From Actinidia chinensis (Eukaryota > Streptophyta > Magnoliopsida > Ericales > Actinidiaceae), in contig CM018913.1 in NCBI GenBank assembly GCA_009663005.1, forward strand, positions 365,935 to 429,934: DNA of 64,000 bases, in the 5' to 3' direction. The position numbers and the translations under genes are program-made. The notes beneath the pieces were generated by a model that saw nothing but the letters and a program-made list of their open reading frames with translations, did no database searches and was not told where the DNA came from. Shown here in pieces: positions 52,168 to 64,000 of this stretch (position 1 is its first letter; each line of letters opens with the position of its first letter).

Positions 52168-53983
52168 ATTTATGACATGAGAAGATCTGCCAATGGATGG
52201 CTTCAGTTGAGGAGCTTCAGCAGCGGATGCAAACCGACCCTGACCAACGCCACGATTCTGGCCCTACAAACAGATACCAGGAGTTAAAGGCAAACATAAA
52301 TAAATATACACATCTATATCTACCTTGAAAACAGAGGTCAGAGCCTCATCTCCTGAAATGCCACACATCAAACACGTTTTATAGGTCCAACTGTACTAGG
52401 GCCATACCCCAATAACAAGGCAGTGGGCAAAGGGACTGAAATATATTATCTGAGTCTAGATTGGGAAAAACAGATATCAACACCTTTTGGTTAAGACTTT
52501 GCTAGAAAAAAGCTGCTGCGATCATCTCTGAAGTATAAACTGCAAATAAGAAACAGGACTAAGAGAAAGAACAAAAAAAAAAAAATTCCACAAGGTCTTG
52601 CCCAAACTAACAAAAAGTTCCACATCATTCCGTGACCAAGAGAAACCATTCATTAAGCTATGATTTAATTATACGCCAAAGGCCCTCAATTTAGATGTTC
52701 AAAACCCCTATCAAGACTCACATTCGCTTTCTGAACTTGGGCCAAATTCTTTAACTCAAAACCCATTCATGTGCTTCAGCCAAATACTATAACTAAAGAC
52801 TAAAAAGTCGCATAAATCATTTGTTCATGTGCTTCAACCATTGGATCGCTCACATCCCCTACAAGGGACTTTGTGTTGTTGCATTCTCATTGATAGGATG
52901 TCAATATATTTATTAAGAAAATGATGTAACTTTTGTTGTGGTTTTGAATTTGGAAAGTTTATTTTAAAGGTGGTAATTTTACGATTCCTTTTCACTTGAA
53001 AGAAACTTTTTTTGTAGAAGCTTGACAAGGTCATCAGTCTCTAGCAAGGTACCAAAGTTTACAAAATGTTCTTAAAAGCTCCAGATAATAGGCCTTGGAA
53101 GATAATCGAAACTAGAATTTCGCACACATGCAAATAAAAAGTGAACTTTCTGATTAGAATTTCCTAAGAAATATGGTGACACCTTTTACTGTAACAAGTC
53201 TGAAGATTGACTAAGGAACCTAATGTTAAGTTGTTTCGAATCCTTCAAATGCGTTCTTTGATAGAAACCGTACAATTTAATTGAAGGAAGAGAAACACAG
53301 AGAAGAGAAGAACTCCTAATGGCTTCCTTCAACAAATACATATAGAACCACATTCATTGAAGTGGGAAGCAGCAGGGACAGGAATCTAAATAAAGTTTCT
53401 AAATTCTTATCTATTATATGCTTACGTTGTTACTACTTCCCTTGCTAAGGCATAACTGGCAAGTACCATTTCTCATATCATCAAATACCCATTTAACATT
53501 TCCACTATGTCAGAGTTATTGAGACTTAGAATCAAATTCCCATCCAATTCTGCCCATACTATATGAAAGATAAAACATATTTTCAATGAAGCCTTTAAAT
53601 TTTTAATATTTTCCAAACTTATTAGTTAAAGAGACTAACTTAATAATAATAATTGAGAGAGAGAGAGGAAGGGAGAGAATACTTTAGTCAACAGAAATAA
53701 TAAACAGTTCAATAGCAAGTTAGTACTATTTATAATTGAGTACTAATGGGTATTGGGTTCAAAGCTTGTTCCCGAATTTTTGTCAATACTGCATTTAAAA
53801 ATTGAAAACAAAGCTTGTCACCTGATAATTGTTTTTTATATGTTAACTCGAAAGTATAAACACGGATGATCAGGTTGTGTCCTATAAACGCAACAAAGCA
53901 TTGACACAAAAAGCAGTCAAACCAATATTACAGCTAGGCGAAGGAATTCATACCCCAGATGAATAACCATTGTCTTGATCATC
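52168..53983 (-). CDS. Two spliced exons of an unrecognised gene
   Basis: A 29-nt microexon at 53983-53955 is bounded by TTTGTAG and GTATGA. It joins in frame to a 96-nt exon at 52263-52168, bounded by TTTGTAG and GTTAGT. The joined text reads (D)DQDNGYSSG then GQNRGVGQGRFASAAEAPQL and KPSIGRSSHVIN. Composition (Gly, Ser, Gln, Arg, Pro) suggests a disordered linker. Both exons have clean splice sites and compatible phase, which is the main reason to believe in them. Exons on either side could not be found, perhaps because of indels. Function unknown. Confidence 0.4.
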
Positions 53984-53999
53984 TACAAAGAGAGACGTT

Positions 54000-56554
54000 A
54001 AGCACGGATGATAAATAGGCCTCCCTAACATGTCATCACACACAAGAAGAACTCTTAAACTATAGAAGGAATTTGAAGGACTTAGAAAACTATTATCAAA
54101 CAAAATCAGCTTCTCGAGGAACTGCACTATCTCCAAATGAGACACCCAATCGTCATTGAATCATTACTAACGAGGAGAACAACTCCCAAGAACCCATAAT
54201 TTGCAGAGATAAAGAAGTTTCACTGAAAAGATAGCCAAAGGTTCATAAATCTCAGAAGAAATGTTCCTGATACCAAAAATAAGCTTTCTATGAAAAAAAC
54301 TTGCAATCAAATCACCAATATTGAACGCAATTATCAATAATTTTGGATACAACTCTCAAACAGTTTGACGCATATATCAAAATTTAAATGGTTAGCATTG
54401 CCCATGACTTCAACGTAATGATCTTTCTTTATTTTTTCCAATCATTGGCTTGTAGTTTTTATATTTTCTTCTCTCTTTAGTAAAGGGGTCTCCCAATACC
54501 TATTCTTTCTTCTTTTTCAATCATCAACCAAGAAAATTCTGTAAGAGAACAAGCCAAGGGGGCACCACCATACCACGACCAAAAAGAAAAAGGAAAAAAC
54601 AAAACAAAACAAAAGATAAACTCAAAACTGACAACACCACAGCATATATTATGATTTGCCTTCAACATTCCCAATTCACAAAAGCAACTTTCTAATTCCC
54701 TTCTCGACTTCTGCTAGTTAAGGAGCTTTCTCAGCTTCTTACTCTTTTTTTTATTCCATTTGATCCCAGCAGCCTTACCAACAGTAGCAACATTCTCAAC
54801 AACTCGTGATGGAGGCTTTCTTTCCCTGGCGGAGAAGCCTAATGATCTTTCCACCACCCCCTCGGCATATGGTCCCCCATCCCCACCCCACCCCACCCCA
54901 ATTGGTTCTGTTAGCGAGTGTCCATCAAATGATGGTTTGAGGTCAACCCTCCACTTCTGATTTAGAATTCCTCAAACCAAGCCCCAAATCCCGCCTCAAC
55001 TCCAACCCTACGCAATCTAGCCTCCACTATTGCTCCAACCCAAGCCCCACCTTCCACTTCCGCTCATGCTTTAGTTCCCTGGTCTGGTATTCCCTCCCTA
55101 TGGGTACCCTTGGCCCATTCCAACAAGCACCACACAAGCTACCTCCATAGAGTCTTGGGTCACCATCAAACAAACTGAGAAGCACGTGAGATCTCTCCTC
55201 CAGGTAGAAAGCTTGCAGCTCCTTAGTACTAACTTCAACCCTCGCTCACCATACCTGCTGATTTAACATACGCCTTATCCTAAGGGGTACACTGTTCCTT
55301 AATTCATTCGTTTTGAAGGCAAGGAAGGCATTGTTTGGAACCACATAGCTCATTTCATAGATCCACTTTACATGCATGGCTCGTATTACAATTCCTACAA
55401 AGACCAGCAAGCAAGATAATGCTTGAAAGTGTATAGCTCATTTTCATGATCTGCTTGGCACACATGGCTGATATCACAACTCCTACATAGACAAAGGTTA
55501 TAAGTGGTACACCAAGCTCCCTCATAGCACCATTTCGTCATTGGACATGGTTAGGCAATTCTACACTCATATAATATGTGTCGAGGGATGCTCATGCATA
55601 ATAGATTTTGTTTCATAAACCACCTTCTCTTGAGTTCTCTACTTGTGACAACGCTCACAACCTCGGCTTGATGATGCCGGGTATCCGAACCTAAGATACG
55701 GACATGGGACACGAAAATGACATGAGAGGGACATGCCATATTCTATTATATCAAAATAGTTACAGATCATTTTTACATTCTAGATACTAGAAAATAAGTG
55801 TGAACAAAAGAGGCCTATTATCTATTTTAGAAACTTTTTTAAACAACTTGGAATTTTGAGATTTAGAATATATATAAAATTAAAAAAAATCTAAATGAGG
55901 CATTGCTAGAAATCTCAGCGGCTGAAATGGAAGTTAGCTCCCCATAGTTAGCTTCCTCAGATTGACAAAACTCCCATCCAAGAAGGATCATGTAATAACC
56001 CGTATTTTCACGTGTGTGTACATATTTATACCCATGTTTTGAGGGGGGGAAATTGAGGACTAGATTTTGGAAGGGGAATAGAATATAATACTCAGTATTT
56101 TCATAATAAATAAATCGTATTCTAGAAATATCAACTTATTAAAATTAATTTTATATGTTTGGTGGGGATGTAGTATGAGATTACAAAAAAATAATCTCAA
56201 CTACACGACAGTATCTCAATTTAGAATAGTTAGATAGTGGAGTTAATTGGGAATTCGTGTAGAAATTGTGGGGAAGCTCCTAGAGATGTGGAATGATTGA
56301 GTGGGACTTTGAATAGCTTTGTATTTTGAGAAAGGTAGAAATAGGGTTTCATATTTAGAGATAAAAGGAAAGTAAGAGCCGTAAACTAGAGGCAGGGAGA
56401 GGGAGAAATTGCGTAAAGAAGGGTTTTGGCTAGAGATGTCAATTTGTCCAGGTTGGCAATGACACGACACATTAAAGCAATGGCACGGCACGGCACGTTT
56501 AATTGAAAAAGGTATATGGTAAGTACATAAACAGGATAAATGACAGGTTAAATA
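54000..56554. other. Spacer with possible decayed coding text
   Basis: 54749-55250 on the plus strand is Pro-rich and reads in broken frames without a recognisable family. CATGTAATAACCCGTATTTT near 55989 resembles an LTR start. No gene assigned. Confidence 0.3.
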
Positions 56555-57222
56555 CGAACCAAAATTTCATGGGTGAAAAGAGAGATTGAACGATCAAAAT
56601 TGCACAGAAGAGATACGGCATAACGTCCGGGCCAAGGTTCTGACTGCTAAATTGAACCTAACGCGAAAAAGGAAATGCTTATATAATCAACGGGGACTCC
56701 GTTGTACCGCGGCTCCTAGAGCTCGATCATGCGCAACCCACCTTACACAATATTCATGTGTGCAACAATTAGAATAATAAAAATGAGAAACACCACATGT
56801 TAAATTACAAAGCTACAGACCTTCAAACAGAAAAACAAATTGAATAGTAATTGAAAAATCTTATCATAGGAGAATGACATGTATACGACACCAATTTCAT
56901 GGGTGAATGAAGAGACTCATGAACGATCCCAAAATTGCACAGAAGAGAATAACTGCATAAGTCCGGCAAGGTTCTGACTGCTACTCTGGAATTGCAACTA
57001 CGCGAACAAGGAAACTGCTATATTAATCACATGGACTCCGTGTACAGAGCTCCTAGAGATACGATCAATGCAACAACCAACCCTTAACACCAATATATGT
57101 TGTGCAACAATTAGAATAATAAAAAATGCGCGAAAACACCATGTTTGTTAAATTACAAAAATACAGAAACCTTCAAACAAGAAAACACTTGAATAGTAAA
57201 TTGAAAAATCTTTATCATCTAG
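56555..57222. repeat. Tandem duplication differing mostly by indels
   Basis: Copy A (about 56555-56870) and copy B (about 56884-57222) are collinear throughout, sharing TTTCATGGGTGAA, AAAATTGCACAGAAGAGA, AAGGTTCTGACTGCTA, GAGCTCCTAGAG and GTGCAACAATTAGAATAATA. They differ by frequent one- or two-base insertions and deletions. No ORF spans either copy. Confidence 0.8.
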
Positions 57223-57467
57223 GATTAACCTAATTCCAATTCTCGTATATCTACAAACAGGTATACAGGGAAGATCGACAACAAAATTCAAGGGGCATGT
57301 ACGTACTTGAACGTAAATAAGACGGACAGACGAAGGATTAATTCTTGTCAGATAACGAAGCCACGACGGGATCTGAGTTGCTCAGTTGCATACCAAAGCG
57401 TAATATGATATAGTGCAACCCTTACCAGTGTCCCAACAAGATTGAAATATAAGAGAGATGAGAGATA

Positions 57468-57469
<2 letters not shown>

Positions 57470-57498
<29 letters not shown>

Positions 57499-57530
57499 AG
57501 AGAGAGAGAGAGAGGGAGAGAGAGAGAGAA
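57470..57530 (+). repeat. (GA)n microsatellite
   Basis: Interrupted GA tract; the Ser/Leu reading frame opposite it is an artefact. Confidence 0.85.
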
Positions 57531-60500
57531 GGCTACATTGAGCAATCAGATGTGAAAACATGAAATCGACCGCGATTTACATCCATAACGCTTCGGTCAT
57601 TCACTTCGTCCATTCTTCGCCTCAGTACTTACACAGTAGACATTAGGCAAGCGCACCAACCGACCCTTTGTTCTCTTCTTTTCCTTCTTGCCCTCTTCAC
57701 ACCGTGTTTGGCTTCTATTGGTTGTTTTTTGTTAGGCTTAAATGTATAATTGTATACCCTAATTAGCTGATTGTTGTCACTTAGTTTCAGAAAGATCATG
57801 CTACAATTGACTTTATAATGGATTCAAAGCAATGTTTTGAACCCGAAACCGTAACGTTAAAAATACAAAATCAAAAATCATATCCTTCGCTATTTACAGT
57901 TGAAATTCATTTAAGTTACATCCAACGGTTAATAAGATTTCATCTGAGATATTTTTATTCATCCCAAACTATTATTTTATTATTCTCATAAACTGTGGGG
58001 TTCACATAAATTCTTAATCCAATAGATAAAAAAAATTTAAGTTGGACATATGTTAACATGGGATTATTGTTTTAATGGGAATCCAAAAATAATAATAATA
58101 ATTTTTTTTCTCATTTATTTTTTTGTATTTCTAATATTTTTTTTTACTCTTTGATCAATTTTTTATATTATTTTAGTTATTTTGACGATAAGAGTTTTTA
58201 AAAAATAAAAAAAAAATATTTAATTGAAGATAACAATATTTTTTTTATTTTTAGCGAACTTTCTCTTCAATTATATAATATTTTATATTTTTACACTATT
58301 TTTCATCAAGAGAAACAGAAAAAGTATAAAAAATTAATTAATAAATGAAGAAAATTACTAAAGACAATAAAATGTAAAAAGTAGATAAAAAAATTACCTC
58401 TAATAGAAATGAAAGTTGTTTTTATAAGTTCATTTTTTTTATTTATTAAAATTAATTTATCCAATGGTTGTAATAAAAATATTTAAATTTATCATAATAA
58501 GGACAAAAAAATATAAAAATTTAACGAGTACGCTTAAGAGGTAAATTTTTTTTTTAAAATAGTGTCTGTGGGCACGAGCAATTACTAGTTATTTATAATA
58601 TATATAATAAATAAAAATAAATATACAAAAATTTTATCAAATTATCCTATTTGTCACATTTACTTTGCATGTGTTTGTTGCTACAGATTTCACATCCACA
58701 ATCAGAACGCACACTTTCTGTTTTCGAAGAAAGAAGGCTAACACATCAAGCCCATGGTCATTGGTTTCTCTTTCCAAACATAGAGAAAAGCCAAAGGTAT
58801 TGACCTATATTTATTTCAAACAGTAACAGAGCTACTCAATGGGACATCTGCATGCCAAGTGTACAGCAAGATTAAAATTTCGTTGAGGGATCATTTCGGT
58901 TGACTCGGAAACGAAAACGTTTTTGGAAATATGCGAAAATTGTTTCGGAAACATTTCAAAAAGTGACAATATTTAAAATAATAAAATACAATCTTCGTAT
59001 GAAAATGTATATCATTTAAAAAACATTTAATTCAGGGTTAAATACAACTTATATTTATGTATATTAGCGTTGTTTTTGGTGCACTTTTCTAGGTTTCAGC
59101 GGTTTTTTGATCGTAATATAGTGTTAGTTATTCATAATTGTTCGCTTTTAGTCTCTTAGGAAACGGAAATATTCGATCGTTTCGATGGAAACAAAAGGGA
59201 ACATTTTGAACTGGTGACAGAGGTTGAGAAAAAAAAAAACAAAAAGGAAAAAAGAAAAGGGGGAATAAGAAAGAAAAGGAGGATGGTATGTGAAACCAAA
59301 GCTATAACGCATTATAAAACCTCCGCTACATTGTCTCACCGTATTCTCCCCCCTCCATCCCCTATACTAACCACACCGAACCAGACTAAGTCAGACCATC
59401 TCTTTTGTTAGTTTCTCTAACCATTTCCATTATTCATCAGAAACCATTACTAGAGTAATTAATCACTGTTTCTCTTAATCTTGTTGTGCTCTTTCGTTCT
59501 TTCTTTCTTCTTCTTTCTTTCTCTACAAATTTTATTCAAGTATGTCTGCAGGATCTTGTCAGGCGCCGGTGATGAATCAAGCTATGTTGGCCTCAAAGCC
59601 AACTCAACAGACAGCGATAGAGGAGAGGGAGAACTGAGAAGAGGAAGCCTTAAAAGAAATTGTCCCCCAATTTTAGACATTGCGTTTTATATTTAACTGT
59701 TTAAAAGAGTTGATTGGACCATTTTCTAACTCGGTCAACGGTTTCGAATCGGCCGAACCGGTCCAAGTTTCAAACCCATGTTCCAAAGTCTGCGTGAGTC
59801 TGATCAAGGAGGACCACTTTATACCAATATTAAAACCAATTTTAACCAGTTAAATTAGCTTACTTTTGAACATGATTAGCTCATTTGATTTGTAATTTGT
59901 TTCAATTTTGGTTCACTATTTATAGTTTTATCAAAAATTTATACTTTCTCAACTTGTTTCAATGCGAAAAAATCTGAAAAATATAACAAATTGGTATAAT
60001 TCAGAAAAGAAAAAATCATTAAAAAAATCATTTTAATTTGACAAATAAACTATATGTTTTGTCTTTAATTAATTTTTTTTAAAAATCAAATCAAATTTTT
60101 TACATTTTGCAATTTCTCTAATTTCTATCATCAAGAAGAATAGAGAAAATATAAGATTCTGATCGGATAGTAAAATAAATAAATAAAAACAACAAAATAA
60201 AAAAAAATGGTTAAATCAACTCAACTGTGAGCAATTAGTTAAATTAGCATTTTTCACAATTGTTTTTGTCCATTTGCGTAAGCGAGACACACTTGTTATT
60301 AGTCGATGAAAAATAAATTCATGCACTTTAGTCTACAATTTACATAAAATTATGTAGTGGTAGATAAACGTGAGCGGTAATTCACACATGATCTATGCTG
60401 CAAGAGCAAAATGAAAATTGTCATTTTTTAAGTAAATAATCTAAATATACTAGGGTGATTATATTTGAACCTAAGAAATTTCTTTTGAGTCCTATTTTAT

Positions 60501-60951
60501 AATTTGAGTAAATTTTACCGTTCTTTCTTTATATTTTTAACAATTACTTTTTTTTATAGTTTTTGAAATAATATCAATCTTTCTTAATTTTGAAACTATT
60601 ATTAAGATGGTCCACTAAAGCTCTTTTTTTTTTAACAAAAATACCAACTTTGCCCTTAAAATTAAGTATTTTAAATTTTTTAATACACCAATTAAAATGA
60701 ATTACAATTCTATTTTTTTATCAAAATACCATATTATTTGTAAACTGTTCAATTTTATTTTCTATCAATAAGAATTTTTTTAAAAAAAATAATTTAAATT
60801 GTTCATTTTTTTTTAAGTACTACTAATCAAATGTTACGTAAAAAAATTTTCAAAGAAAGAGAGATAAGTGAAATTTGTCAAAATAAAAAAATATGTCTGG
60901 GGAGAAACTTTTTGGGTCCGAATAGAATCACCCAATAAGCTATCTTACTAT
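57531..60951. other. Gene-poor AT-rich stretch
   Basis: Long A/T runs. A possible short frame from ATG at 59541 (MSAGSCQAPVMNQAMLASK) ends after about 31 codons and matches nothing known to me. Confidence 0.45.
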
Positions 60952-61149
60952 GGCTCCGTTTGGTAATGCTTTAAAACTAAGTTTTTTTTATGTTTGTTAT
61001 TAAAAAAATTAAGATTTTTTTGCCTTTTTTATTTTTTCTGACTTTATTTTAGTTACAAATAAATAAAAATAAAAAAGTAAAAAAACTAAATTATTTTTGT
61101 ACTTATAAACTTAAAAAAAACCAATTGAAAGCTGGTACCAAACGGAACG
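60952..61149. mobile_element. MITE, CTCCGTTTGG family, third copy
   Basis: GGCTCCGTTTGGTAATGC at the left and GCTGGTACCAAACGGAAC at the right are inverted. The body is A/T-rich and shares AAGTTTTTTTT- and TTTATTTTAG-type words with the pair at 1476-1846. About 198 bp. Confidence 0.7.
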
Positions 61150-62878
61150 TATATGAGTGAACAATGACGCCTTTACCCTAGAACATCTGGGATAAAAGTG
61201 TGATTACAATAAAGCGAGAAAATGGTGCTTTCTTTGCAAACCAAAACAATCTCAATGCACCGTACTGTCTTATCACACTTTACCCTAATTTTGAGATTTC
61301 TAATATTCTTAGTACACCACCAATATTCTAAAATTGGTCCCATCGTTTACCTTCTAAAACCCTAACTCACCTCAGCAACCACCGGCCGCCGTCGCTCTTG
61401 CAGCCCCAAGCCTCACTAGTCACTAGATCCCACTCCCCCCACTCTCTCTCTTCTCCAAACTGTATCTGGATCTCGCTCTCACCACCCAAAGCCGCGATGG
61501 TCAATATCACTCCAATTCACAACCCCTCCTCACCTTATACTCAGGCTATTCTGCTAGCCATGGATAGTCGAATGGGGAGGTGCGAGGGGAGGAGGGGCCT
61601 GGGTTTCGCCGCTCGTTCTTCCAAGATATAGGTGTCAACGTCAGGGAAGTGAGGGAGGGGCGCTAGGCAATGGAGGGGTAGCACCGACGATGAATGTTCT
61701 GGGTTACTCGAAACGGGCGCGACAACGATGTTTATCCATTATCCAATTCTAGGCCCCTTAATTGGACTTGGACTAACTTTTTCTTATAAATCTTTTTAGT
61801 TTGGTTTATTTTTAGTATTTTTTTAACTTGATAAAAAAAAATTTATACATATATATAGATTCTATATATATTATATTTATTATTTTTTTTTGATGAGAAG
61901 AGTTTAAAAATATAATATTTTTTATCTAATTTGGATATATTCACTAAAGACCAAAAAATATTTTTTACTTAATAAATTATTTTTTTTTTGTTTTTAATAA
62001 TTTTTTTAAATTTTAAATAAAAAAATTATATTTTTAAATTCTTATAGTCAGAGAGAAACTAAAAAAATATAAATTAAATTAAAAATAAAAATAATTTATT
62101 AAAAATAAAAAAAAATTTAAAAATAAAAATAACTAAAAAATCTTTAAGAAAATTTAGATTAATTCCGTTGTACCCCAAAAAGGCCAAATTGGCAAAGGAT
62201 TTTAGGTTTTTAGGACTTGATGGTCATTTAACTCAGGGGTAGAATGGTAATTATAAATGTTTTTTTTATTCAATTGCACTTGTTTTTTTTCTTCGTGAAA
62301 TGAGTATTTAAGTAAATTTATTAACAAAAAAAGGAGAAAAGTAGAATGTGAACGAATTAAAATTTAAAGTTTTAACAAATTAAATTTTAAATTTTTAATT
62401 CATTTGTTATTCTTCGTCCACTTAGAATTAACAAAATTAACTTGTTTTTGTCAAAAATGCATGAAAATCATGTCATATAACATTTTTCTCTTTTTAAAAC
62501 TTTAATCGAACAATTCTTATTAAAAAATAGCATAGAATCCAATACAAATTACAATAAAATCATTTAATTTGCATTATTAATTGGTTCGATTAAAAATTTA
62601 AAAAGGAGTTAGCCTATTCAAGCCATTTCCGTACATTAAACGTAAGAATCAGTTGATTCCGCTGATTCCGCTAGCTTTAATTAAAAAAAATTAATAAATT
62701 ATTTAAATTATTATCAGATTAAAACTGCATAATTCATTACTATTGAAACTTAGAGGACTTTAATTTGTTCACATGTTCATAACTTTTTTTTTTAATTCTC
62801 CCAAATTATATACACGTTTGTAGCAAACATTGGTACTAATTTACAAGACCAGAGCAAGGAGAAGATCAAAAGAGGAAA
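61150..62878. other. Spacer upstream of RHIP1-like gene
   Basis: A GC-richer island at 61370-61740 has a 77-residue frame (61398-61631) of no recognised family. The rest, to 62800, is AT-rich. The last 80 bp probably contain the RHIP1 leader; no clear TATA box was picked. Confidence 0.4.
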
Positions 62879-63076
62879 ATGGGCGAAGCTTCTGGTTTTC
62901 CGAATGCAAAAGAAGAAATACACAACCAGCCGCAGCCGCAGCCGCAGCCAGAAAAACCATGGCATGCGTACCTATCGGAGGATCTGCCCCGGACAGTGGC
63001 CGTGTCCGCCGATTCGGCCATCCGCTCCGCCCGTTCTCTGCAATCCAACTCTTCCACCCAGCTTCGCACCCTACAG
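62879..63076 (+). CDS. RHIP1: RHIP1-like protein, first exon (partial gene)
   Basis: Start ATG at 62879 and 66 codons to a CTACAG/GTTATC donor. The peptide begins MGEASGFPNAKEEI, has a (QP) repeat, then WHAYLSEDLPRTV and ADSAIRSARSLQSNSSTQLR. This matches the N-terminus of plant RHIP1 (RGS1-HXK1 interacting protein 1, At4g26410 as I recall), which links the G-protein regulator RGS1 to hexokinase 1 in glucose signalling. Relatives continue with a membrane segment and coiled coils, which must lie beyond the right edge. Two longer overlapping frames from 62830 and 62904 are shadows. The frame here is clean. Confidence 0.8.
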
Positions 63077-63430
63077 GTTATCTCCCCTTTTTTCTTTTCC
63101 TCCCCCTTATCTCTTACTCTCTCTATCTTTCACTCTGAAAATGCTTTTAGGGATTTCTATTTTGATTTATATGTCGACTTGCAATCTGATATCAATTGCC
63201 TTTTTTTCTGGAATTTCGTCCAGGACAAGTTTCTATTTTCTTGAAACTTAGTTAATCCTGACTGGATCTCTGTGGTTTTGCCGAGCTTGCTTTTAGTGAG
63301 GAGGCTATCTGATTTGATAGTAATTGACGAAAGATGAGTTGATACTTGGGAGTTAACAAAATAATGCTTATTAGATGATCCAATTCAATTTCCATTTGCC
63401 AAAAAATGTATAAGAGCATCTCCAATCCTA

Positions 63431-63466
<36 letters not shown>

Positions 63467-64000
63467 CCACAATGGCCGTACTTTTACCTAAATTTGATGA
63501 TATCTTAGAAAGATTAAGGATTGGAGTGAATGGTCTTTCATAAAAAAAGCTAAGAGAGTTTTTTAGGGATATGTGTGGAATAATGCAAGAAGATTTGATG
63601 AAAAAAAGAGTAAGGAACTCAGGACTGGAATGAACAATACCGCATCAAGCTTTTAACCAAATTCTGATTCAAATTCGATGAGAAAAAAAAAAGAGAAAGG
63701 ATTGGAGATGACCTAACACGAGTGTTTTTAGCAACTATCGTCATTATAAACTAAAGAGATACTGTTTTGCTTTTCCTTCATTAGTTGTGGAAAAATTTAT
63801 TGCATCAATTACTCAAGTAAGCTCTAATTAAATGTACAGCATTATTCTCATCTATTCCCTTTCCAAACTTCTAATTTTGGAAGCTCCTTTGGTCCTACCA
63901 CCTAGAAAATAAAAGGTAGATTTTTTTATGAGTTAATTACACAAGGATCCATTTTATGGTACTAAGTGAAAACCTTACTACCTTTTTATAGCCAACAAAC
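63077..64000 (+). other. Intron 1 of the RHIP1-like gene (to window end)
   Basis: No second exon could be recognised before the edge. Holds the MITE at 63414-63713. Confidence 0.5.
63414..63713. mobile_element. Tourist-like MITE in RHIP1 intron 1
   Basis: GAGCATCTCCAATCCT at the left and AGGATTGGAGATGACC at the right are inverted repeats. TAA flanks both sides (63411-63413 and 63714-63716), the 3-bp target duplication typical of PIF/Harbinger-type MITEs. Exactly 300 bp, no coding capacity. Confidence 0.8.

Noticed and set aside
54714..54960. Overlapping plus and minus frames of 60-66 codons, one basic and one Pro-rich
   Set aside because: No recognisable domain and low-complexity CCCCA repeats; insufficient to call a gene or a retroelement.
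62830..63251. Two other frames overlapping RHIP1 exon 1
   Set aside because: Only the frame from 62879 matches the family and ends at a proper donor.

Overview
This window is nuclear DNA from a flowering plant, probably a dicot. The evidence is an AT-rich background, GT-AG introns of up to about 2.5 kb, many miniature inverted-repeat elements (MITEs), LTR-retrotransposon relics, and five housekeeping genes whose proteins match plant families. There is no operon, CRISPR array or bacterial feature. Gene identities come from reading spliced translations and comparing them with remembered families; no database search was made.

Layout. 1-0.96 kb: 5' end of a TATA-binding protein gene (minus strand), with 5' UTR, intron and its own TATA box. 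1-7.9 kb: repeat-rich spacer with MITEs, a triple-nested insertion and a C-rich 3-bp-periodic tract. 7.9-12.6 kb: a complete 8-exon NusB-domain gene (minus) whose exons join into an uninterrupted 300-residue protein. 13.2 kb: a decayed fragment resembling the start of CDC48. 14.2-17.3 kb: LTR-type repeat. 18.9-25.2 kb: mostly undecoded, with one transcript-like segment. 25.6-35.4 kb: glucosidase II beta subunit (plus). 37.4-41.9 kb: cytosolic pyruvate kinase (plus). 43.9-46.6 kb: RING-H2 E3 ligase (minus). 47-62.8 kb: spacer with an LTR and RNase H relic, two exons of an unrecognised minus-strand gene, and an error-laden tandem duplication. 62.88 kb to the right edge: first exon of an RHIP1-like gene (plus).

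The gene set matches Arabidopsis neighbourhoods that I recall as At4g26370-At4g26410 (NusB, pyruvate kinase, RING, RHIP1), At5g56340-At5g56360 (RING, pyruvate kinase, glucosidase II beta) and TBP next to RING on chromosomes 1 and 3. The window therefore looks like an unduplicated version of an ancestral block. The proteins belong to separate pathways: transcription initiation, plastid-type antitermination, ER glycoprotein quality control, glycolysis, ubiquitination and sugar/G-protein signalling.

The main oddity is quality. TBP, NusB and RHIP1 exons read cleanly. The outer exons of glucosidase II beta, most of pyruvate kinase, the RING gene and a duplicated 0.33-kb stretch at 56.5-57.2 kb carry many small indels and one 17-C run. 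This looks like residual long-read consensus error more than pseudogenisation. I found no convincing new biological system.
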